The notes beneath the pieces are model-generated. The model was not told the origin of the DNA and searched no databases. It saw nothing but the letters and a program-made list of their open reading frames with translations. This document shows positions 1-5,006 of a stretch of DNA of 5,006 nucleotides, piece after piece. The position numbers were made by a program, and so were the translations under genes. This DNA is from Chloroflexota bacterium (GTDB lineage Bacteria > Chloroflexota > UBA4733). Positions within the stretch are counted from its first letter, which is position 1. Each line of letters begins with the position of its first letter. The DNA lies in the NCBI GenBank assembly GCA_025980355.1, contig JAICXR010000286.1, forward strand, positions 1-5,006. Reading direction: 5' to 3'.

Positions 1-88
1 CATCGTCAAGCACGATGCGAACTTCGCGGCGGCTGATGCGTCGGCGACGGCGCAGGCCGGAGCGGGTGCCGGGCAGTCCAAGCCATGA
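1..88 (+). CDS. ccmE: CcmE heme chaperone, C-terminal fragment (5' end outside window)
   Basis: Reading from base 2, an open frame of 28 residues ends at TGA 86-88. It begins IVKHDANF, which matches the conserved end of the CcmE OB-fold (E. coli LAKHDENY), the site where heme is covalently attached through the His (His130 in E. coli). Here that His is codon 11-13. CcmE is a membrane-anchored periplasmic protein that receives heme from the CcmABC complex and hands it to CcmF. The rest of the fragment is an Ala/Gly-rich, probably disordered tail ending GQSKP, as is common for the variable CcmE C-terminus. The Tyr of the usual HxxxY heme handle is Phe (codon 23-25), and the tail holds no Tyr. 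The stop overlaps the ccmF start (ATGA, 85-88), which supports the frame and implies an operon. Identification rests on a short motif plus context. The anchor and most of the OB domain are not visible. Confidence 0.8.
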   Translation, partial: IVKHDANFAAADASATAQAGAGAGQSKP

Positions 89-2082
89 GCTTCGCGGAGA
101 GCGGCTACGCCGCCCTGGCGATCGCCATCGTCCTCGGCGCGTACACGGCGACCGCCGCGCTGGCCGGCCATTTTCGCGGCTTGCCGGAGTTGCGGCTGAG
201 CGCGGAACGCGCCGCCCTCGCCGCCACGGGGATGGTGACCTATGCGGCCCTCGTGCTCTTCGGCCTGCTCCTGACGCACCAGTTCAGCGTCGCATTCGTG
301 GCGGAGGTCTCCAGCCGGGAGATGTCGACGCGCGCGCTCCTCAGTTCGTTCTGGGGCGGGCAGGCCGGCTCCTTACTGTTCCGGACCTGGATGCTCACCG
401 CCTTTACCGCTGCCGTGGTGCTGGTCCAGCGCCGCCGCGAGCGCAGTCTGCTGGCGCTGACGGTCGCCATGCTGGCGGTGGTCGAGGTTTTCTTTTTGCT
501 GGTCGTGCTCGTCAGCACCAACCCGTTCGCCGTGCAGTTGCCGGCGCCGGCCGACGGCCGGGGGCTGAACCCGCTGCTGCAGGACGAGGCGATGAGTTTC
601 CATCCGCCCTTCCTACTCACCGGCTATATCGCCTTCACCGTGCCCTTCGCCGTGGCCGTCGCCGGACTCCTCTCCGGGCAGATGGGGATCGGCTGGCTGC
701 GGGCGGTCCGGCGCTGGACGCTCGTCGCCTGGACCATCCAGGGTTGCGGCCTGCTGGCCGGCGCCTGGTGGGCCTACCACGTGCTGGGCTGGGGCGGCTA
801 CTGGGGCTGGGACCCGGTGGAGAATGTGGCGCTGCTGCCCTGGGTGGCGGCCACGGCGTTCTTGCACTCCCTGATGGTGCAAGAGCGGCGGGGCATGCTG
901 CGCATCTGGAACGTCTGCCTGGCGGCGGGGGCCTTCTGCCTGGCGATCTTCGGCATGTTCCTGGTAACGAGCGGCGTCGTGACGTCCGTCCACGCCTTCG
1001 CCGCCTCCGCCGATGGCCCCCTCTTCTTCGGCTTCCTGGCGGCGTTGCTGCTGGGGCTGGTGGCCCTGGTCGCCTACCGCCTGCCGCTGCTGCGGTCGGA
1101 GGGGCGATTCGACGCGCTGGCCTCGCGGGAGAGCGCTTTCTTGCTGAATAACCTGCTGCTGGTGGCGGTCGTCGTGGCGACGTTCTGGGGCACCATCTTC
1201 CCGATGATCTCGGAGACCTTCCGCGGCATCAAGATCGGTGTCGGCCCGGCCTTCTACCAGCAGATCAACACACCGATCCTGATCGCCCTCATCTTCTTGA
1301 TGGGGATCGGGCCGTTGCTGGCCTGGCGGCGGACGGCGCTGCCGGGCTTGGTGCGCAACCTCACGGCGCCGGTGCTGACGGCGGCGGCGGTCTGGGCGTT
1401 GCTGGTGCTGCTCGGGATGCGCCAGGGGCTGGCGGCGCTGGCCTTCGCCGCCTGTGCCATGACGGCGGTCGCCATCGCCGTCGAATATGGGCGCGGCATC
1501 GCGGCGCGACGCCGGAGCGGCGAAGGCTTCTGGCTGGCGCTGCGAACCCTTATTGAGCGCGACCGGCGGCGCTACGCCGGCTACCTCGTCCACCTGGCCG
1601 TCGTCCTGCTCGCCGCCGGCGTGATCGGTTCGACCTTCCAAACGTCGCGCGAGTTCGCCCTCAAGGTCGACCAGACCGCCACCGTCGGCCGGTACACCTT
1701 TCAGTACCTGGGCGAGAAGACCTACCAGCGGCCGGACTACGCTGGCGTCTACGCTGTGCTCGCCGTGACGAGCGGCGGGCACTCGCTTGGCGCGGTGCAG
1801 CCGGAACGCCGGGTCTACCTGCATTGGGAAAATCAGCCGGTGACCGGCGTCGCAATCATGACGACGCGGCCCTGGTTGGATGACGTCTACGTCCTCTTCA
1901 CGGACCTCGACGCCCAGAAGACCGCGACGTTCCGAGTCTACCTCAACCCGCTCGTCTCGCTCATCTGGGCCGGAGGCGGCCTTTTCATCATCAGTGCGTT
2001 GCTGCTCTTCCTGCCCCAACGCCGCGCTCGCCCGGCGTTCCATCCGGTCAGTACCGGGAAGGCGATCGCCAGTGAAGCCTGA
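85..2082 (+). CDS. ccmF: CcmF, cytochrome c heme lyase core subunit
   Basis: The 665-residue polytopic membrane protein is within the usual CcmF length (about 640-660). CcmF takes heme from holo-CcmE and ligates it to the CxxCH of apocytochromes c on the outer face of the membrane, working with CcmH and CcmI. The WWD heme-handling domain lies at about 226-253 (GWGGYWGWDPVEN, then LPW). The four histidines known as functional in E. coli CcmF are present at the same numbers as I recall them: His173 (SFHPPF) and His303 (TSVHAFA) as periplasmic heme ligands, and His261 (FLHS) and His503 (GYLVHLAV, E. coli His491) as TM heme b ligands. Many hydrophobic segments precede a C-terminal extracytoplasmic domain (about 520-618) and a last TM (about 620-644). 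The start ATG overlaps the ccmE stop in ATGA. The nearest GGAG (59-62) is too far away to serve, so translation is probably coupled. The 3' end overlaps ccmH by 11 nt. Confidence 0.97.
   Translation: MSFAESGYAALAIAIVLGAYTATAALAGHFRGLPELRLSAERAALAATGMVTYAALVLFGLLLTHQFSVAFVAEVSSREMSTRALLSSFWGGQAGSLLFRTWMLTAFTAAVVLVQRRRERSLLALTVAMLAVVEVFFLLVVLVSTNPFAVQLPAPADGRGLNPLLQDEAMSFHPPFLLTGYIAFTVPFAVAVAGLLSGQMGIGWLRAVRRWTLVAWTIQGCGLLAGAWWAYHVLGWGGYWGWDPVENVALLPWVAATAFLHSLMVQERRGMLRIWNVCLAAGAFCLAIFGMFLVTSGVVTSVHAFAASADGPLFFGFLAALLLGLVALVAYRLPLLRSEGRFDALASRESAFLLNNLLLVAVVVATFWGTIFPMISETFRGIKIGVGPAFYQQINTPILIALIFLMGIGPLLAWRRTALPGLVRNLTAPVLTAAAVWALLVLLGMRQGLAALAFAACAMTAVAIAVEYGRGIAARRRSGEGFWLALRTLIERDRRRYAGYLVHLAVVLLAAGVIGSTFQTSREFALKVDQTATVGRYTFQYLGEKTYQRPDYAGVYAVLAVTSGGHSLGAVQPERRVYLHWENQPVTGVAIMTTRPWLDDVYVLFTDLDAQKTATFRVYLNPLVSLIWAGGGLFIISALLLFLPQRRARPAFHPVSTGKAIASEA
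2056..2062 (+). promoter_or_regulatory. Ribosome binding site for ccmH
   Basis: GGGAAGG lies inside the 3' end of ccmF, 9 nt before GTG 2072. It is an imperfect Shine-Dalgarno match. It favours the GTG at 2072 over the in-frame upstream ATG at 1880, whose extra 64 residues are Ser/Arg-rich out-of-frame readings of ccmF. Confidence 0.5.
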
Positions 2083-2866
2083 GGCGGCGACTGGCCGTGG
2101 CGTCTCGCTCCAGAGCTGGTGGCTGGCGGTCGTCGCGGCGATCGTGCTGTTGCTGGTCGTCGTGGCCGTGGGTAGGCAGGCGATGAGCACCGCTGCGCCC
2201 GCCGCCACGCCGGAGGCGCGCGCGCACGCCATCGGGGAACGGCTGGCGTGCCCCATCTGCGAAGGGCTGTCGGTGGCCGATTCGCCCTCGGCGCTGGCGC
2301 AACAGATGCGGGCCGAGATCACCGACCAGATCACCGCCGGCCGGAGCGACGCGCAAATTCAGCAGTTCTTCGTCGCCCGCTACGGTCCGGCCATCCTCCT
2401 CACGCCGCCCAAGCAAGGCTTTACCCTGCTGGCCTGGTGGGCGCCCATCCTGTTCATCGTGTGCAGCGCCGTCGGCATCTGCCTGGCGGCGTACCGCTGG
2501 TCACGCCGACCGGCGACCGAAGAGGCGTTGCCGACGCTCACGGCCGAGGAGGAGCGGCAATACGCCACCCGTCTGGCTGCGCAGTTGCCGGGCGGGGAAG
2601 GCGCCCAGTCTGGCTCCGGTGGCCGGGGAGGCCCCCGCTCTGGCTTCGGCGTGCAGAAAGGTCCCCGCTCTGGCTTCGCCATCTCTCCCCCAAGACTGGG
2701 GGAGAGCCAACATCGAGCGACTGGTAGCGATTCCCCAACCGTGCCGCACGACGCCGGTCCAAGCACGCTGCCGCCATCCCAGGCGCGTTCCTCTCCCCCA
2801 GGGTTGGGGGAGAGGCCAGGTGACGGGGCCTCCCCCCAGCCGTCGGGAGCGAGGGCCCAGCCGTGA
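2072..2866 (+). CDS. ccmH: CcmH/CycL-type thiol-redox protein with repeat-derived C-terminal tail
   Basis: From GTG 2072 the product is 264 residues. It has an N-terminal TM (about 15-33), an extracytoplasmic domain with the CcmH redox motif (LACPICEGLSVADS, Cys60 and Cys63), the conserved helix region SDAQIQQFFVARYGPAILLTPP (written here in part as 92-112), and a second TM (about 117-141). By family knowledge CcmH keeps the CxxCH cysteines of apocytochrome c reduced and docks on CcmF. The TM-domain-TM layout equals the short CcmH (CycL) type of about 150 residues. What follows is odd: residues about 174-264 form a Gly/Ser/Pro/Arg-rich tail with a 10-residue repeat (GPRSGF twice, a weaker copy before) and two copies of SPPxLGE. 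The DNA below this tail holds direct repeats and two near-perfect palindromes, so it looks like an inserted repetitive element read in frame. By topology the tail is cytoplasmic and probably disordered. The gene overlaps ccmF by 11 nt and the next gene by 4 nt (GTGA). Confidence 0.9.
   Translation: MKPEAATGRGVSLQSWWLAVVAAIVLLLVVVAVGRQAMSTAAPAATPEARAHAIGERLACPICEGLSVADSPSALAQQMRAEITDQITAGRSDAQIQQFFVARYGPAILLTPPKQGFTLLAWWAPILFIVCSAVGICLAAYRWSRRPATEEALPTLTAEEERQYATRLAAQLPGGEGAQSGSGGRGGPRSGFGVQKGPRSGFAISPPRLGESQHRATGSDSPTVPHDAGPSTLPPSQARSSPPGLGERPGDGASPQPSGARAQP
2603..2678 (+). repeat. 30-bp-period tandem repeat in the 3' part of ccmH
   Basis: CCCCGCTCTGGCTTCG occurs identically at 2633-2648 and 2663-2678, and a degenerate copy (GCCCAGTCTGGCTCCG) lies at 2603-2618. 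The three are each exactly 30 bp apart, so the ccmH frame is kept and a 10-residue peptide repeat (AQSGSG, PRSGFG, PRSGFA cores) results. Only the first half of each unit is well conserved. Confidence 0.8.
2683..2706. repeat. Palindromic repeat copy 1 (10-bp stem, 4-nt loop)
   Basis: CTCTCCCCCA at 2683-2692 pairs perfectly with TGGGGGAGAG at 2697-2706 around loop AGAC. It lies inside ccmH, where it is read as SPPRLGE. There is no T-run after it, so it is not an intrinsic terminator. A second copy with the same stem lies 108 bp downstream. Confidence 0.85.
2790..2815. repeat. Palindromic repeat copy 2 (11-bp stem, 4-nt loop)
   Basis: CCTCTCCCCCA at 2790-2800 pairs perfectly with TGGGGGAGAGG at 2805-2815 around loop GGGT. 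The inner 10-bp stem is identical to the copy at 2683-2706, and only the loops differ. The 108-bp spacing is a multiple of three, so both copies are read in the same ccmH frame (SPPxLGE). Two identical hairpins flanking about 84 bp resemble REP/REPIN-type extragenic elements. Confidence 0.85.
2851..2855 (+). promoter_or_regulatory. Ribosome binding site for the CcmI-propeller gene
   Basis: GAGGG lies 7 nt before GTG 2863, within the last codons of ccmH. With the GTGA overlap it supports the GTG start. The product then begins directly with a hydrophobic TM segment, as CcmI proteins do. Confidence 0.55.
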
Positions 2867-4049
2867 CTGCTGCCCTTATCACCGTCCTGCTCGCCGTTGG
2901 CGCCATCGCCTACGTCGCCAGGCCGTTGCACGGCCGGGTTGCCGTCCGTTCGGAGGAAGATCCCGAGGTCGATGTCCTGCGGGAGCGGCAGGAGGCCGCC
3001 GTGGAGGCGCTGCGCGAGTTGGATTACGAGCGACAGATCGGCAAGCTGACCGATGCCGAATACTTCCCCTTGCGCGAACGCTATGCCCGGCAGGCGATGG
3101 CGCTTTTGAAGGTGCTTGATCAGCGCGAGGCGGCACGGGAGGCCGCGCTGGAACGGGCGATCGCCGCGCGCCGCGGCGGTGGGCGCGGCGCGGGCCCGGT
3201 TGTCCCGGTTCGGGTCCCGGCGGGTGCGTCGGGGGCCGGCGGCACTCCGGCGCGGCCGCTTCGCCGCTGGCTCCTCGCCACGGCAGGCGGCATGCTGGCG
3301 CTCGTCGCGGCGGTGGTCTTGCTCGTCTCCACCGTCGACCGGGGTACGGTCCAGCCCGCGGTGGTGGGCACGGTGCCGTTGCGGGCGCCCCATGCGCTGG
3401 CCTTTGACCCAGCAACTTCCGGTCGCTTGCTGGCCGGCGGCACGAATGGGATGATGGCGAGTACGGACGGGGGCAAGAGTTGGGCGGCCGTTGCGAGCAA
3501 TGGGCTACCGGCCGGCATTATTAGTCTGTTCCCGGCCATTGGCAGCTCCGGGCTGATGGCGCTTAACGCCGACGGGAGCGTTCTGCAGTCGAACGACGGC
3601 GGGCAGACCTGGCGTCCGGCCGGGGGCGCGCCGACGTTGCCAAGAGGCGCGCAGGCCGTGGCTGAAGTGCCCGGCGCTCCGCCGGTATTGGTGGTTGCCA
3701 CATCGGACGGGATGCGGGCGAGCAGCGACAACGGAGAGACCTGGGCGGCAGCGAACGGCTTCGTCAACGGCCTCTTGCCCACGAACGACGACCGCGATGT
3801 CGTCTACGCCCCGACCGCCGACCAGTCGACCGGGCCCCAGGGGCGCGTCTACCACGGCCTGCTCTTCGTCGCCACGGACAAGGGACTCTTCGCCAGCGCC
3901 GACGACGGGCAGAGCTGGTTGGCGCGCTCGTTGGGTGGCGACCTGGTGGCGCTGGCCGTCGATCCCCAGCGACCTACGTCGCTGATCGCGATGAACGCGC
4001 AGGGGCAGCTCTTCCGCAGCCAGGATGCCGGGGTGACGTGGGAGCGCTA

Positions 4050-4050
<1 letters not shown>
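2863..4050 (+). CDS. CcmI-like membrane protein fused to an Asp-box (BNR) beta-propeller
   Basis: The product is 395 residues. TM1 (about 3-19) is followed by a charged helical cytoplasmic segment (about 28-103; RELDYERQIGKLTDAEY is the hallmark of CcmI N-terminal halves), a Gly/Pro/Arg-rich linker (104-135), TM2 (about 136-157), then an extracytoplasmic domain with five Asp-boxes of form SxDxGxxW at 200-207, 243-250, 287-294, 345-352 and 386-393. Charges around the TMs place the propeller outside. Canonical CcmI has the same two TMs and loop but an outer TPR domain that binds the apocytochrome C-terminus, whereas no TPR is visible here. The position directly after ccmH fits CcmI. Inference: the propeller replaces the TPR part as the client-binding module, comparable in fold type to YCF48/HCF136, an Asp-box propeller that assists photosystem II assembly. 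The protein ends two residues after the last Asp-box, so the final blade needs a strand from elsewhere, perhaps from 162-172. The start GTG overlaps ccmH (GTGA), and the stop TAG shares one base with ccmA. Confidence 0.88.
4040..4044 (+). promoter_or_regulatory. Ribosome binding site that decides the ccmA start
   Basis: GGGAG lies 5 nt before GTG 4050, inside the end of the upstream gene. It favours GTG 4050 (TAGTG junction) over the in-frame GTG 4038, which would add four residues and has no well-spaced Shine-Dalgarno sequence. Confidence 0.55.
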
Positions 4051-4755
<705 letters not shown>

Positions 4756-4766
<11 letters not shown>

Positions 4767-5006
4767 CTCGGCGGCACCCGCGCTGGTGAAAGCGCATAAA
4801 CCGTCCCCGGCCTCGCGCTATTTTCGCCAGGTGGGCGTCATGATCCGGGCGGAGTCGCTTGCCGAGTTGCGGCGGCGGGAGACGCCCGTCGCCATGGTCG
4901 TCTTCTCACTGCTGGTGCTGCTGATCTTCAGCTTCGCCTTCGACCTGCGCCCCGGCACGCCGCCCGATGTGCTGAGCGGCGTTGTCTGGTCCGCCATCCT
5001 CTTCTC
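4756..5006 (+). CDS. ccmB: CcmB, heme exporter permease subunit, N-terminal part (runs off window)
   Basis: From ATG 4756 an open frame of 83 complete codons reaches the window edge without a stop. A polar N-terminal stretch (1-27) precedes IRAESLAELRRRETP (30-44), the amphipathic segment before TM1 that is typical of CcmB. TM1 is about 46-62 (VAMVVFSLLVLLIFSFAF), and the start of the second hydrophobic segment, LSGVVWSAILF, matches the conserved APGxxWVAxLF region of the family. CcmB is about 220 residues, so roughly the first third is seen. It is the membrane partner of CcmA and with CcmC forms the complex that loads and releases heme-bearing CcmE. The N-terminal extension is longer than in E. 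coli, whose CcmB begins almost at the amphipathic segment. Placement right after ccmA with an 11-nt overlap makes the call firm despite truncation. Confidence 0.9.

Noticed and set aside
15..1151. 378-residue plus-strand open frame overlapping ccmE and ccmF
   Set aside because: Arg/Gly/Ala-rich out-of-frame reading of ccmF with no motif. CcmF in the other frame carries the WWD domain and the conserved His residues.
1880..2071. Upstream ATG extension of ccmH by 64 residues
   Set aside because: The extension is Ser/Thr/Arg-rich and fully inside ccmF in another frame. GTG 2072 gives the expected short N-terminus directly before the signal-anchor TM.
613..2334. Long 573-residue open frame on the minus strand across ccmF and the start of ccmH
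   Set aside because: Its predicted protein is Gln/Arg/Gly-rich low-complexity sequence with no recognisable domain. It lies exactly antisense to well-supported ccmF codons, as expected for GC-rich DNA where stop codons are rare.
2683..2815. Palindromes as Rho-independent terminators
   Set aside because: No T-run follows either stem on either strand, and both lie inside an open coding frame in mid-operon.
2603..2815. CRISPR array
   Set aside because: The repeats are too short and too few, the unit degenerates after one copy, and there are no regular unique spacers between repeats of constant length.
2380..3393. Minus-strand 337-residue open frame over the ccmH tail and CcmI region
   Set aside because: No domain is recognisable, and it is antisense to two supported genes. 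Part of it merely reads the palindromic repeats as SP..LGG-type peptides.

Overview
The window is a densely packed, GC-rich, entirely plus-strand piece of a System I (Ccm) cytochrome c maturation operon. In order it holds the 3' end of ccmE, ccmF, a ccmH (CcmH/CycL-type), a CcmI-like gene fused to an Asp-box (BNR) propeller, ccmA, and the 5' end of ccmB. Every junction is a stop/start overlap (4 nt, 11 nt, 4 nt, 1 nt, 11 nt). No internal promoter or terminator is visible, and no gap is large enough to hold another gene. The organism cannot be fixed from this sequence. The high GC, the E-F-H-I-A-B order, the short CcmH with a CPIC motif and the C-C-C-C-C-A / T-G-G-G-G-G palindromes would fit a Chloroflexota (Thermomicrobia-like) bacterium, but that is inference from memory.

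Layout: bases 1-88 encode the last 28 residues of CcmE, including its heme-attachment region. Bases 85-2082 encode CcmF, the heme lyase core, with all four functional histidines and the WWD domain. Bases 2072-2866 encode CcmH, the thiol-redox protein with a CPIC motif, carrying an unusual repeat-derived tail of about 90 residues. Bases 2863-4050 encode a two-TM CcmI-like N-terminal half followed by a five-Asp-box propeller where the canonical CcmI has TPRs. Bases 4050-4766 encode CcmA, the ABC ATPase. Bases 4756-5006 encode the first 83 residues of CcmB, the permease partner of CcmA, and run off the window.

How they work together, from knowledge of System I: CcmA and CcmB, with CcmC (not in this window), load heme onto CcmE on the outer face of the membrane. 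CcmF takes heme from CcmE and ligates it to the reduced CxxCH of the apocytochrome. CcmH keeps that motif reduced, and CcmI presents the apocytochrome.

The most interesting points are: (i) the swap of the TPR domain of CcmI for a beta-propeller; (ii) an HxxxF in place of the usual HxxxY heme handle of CcmE; (iii) repeat and palindrome DNA that has been absorbed in frame into the 3' end of ccmH.
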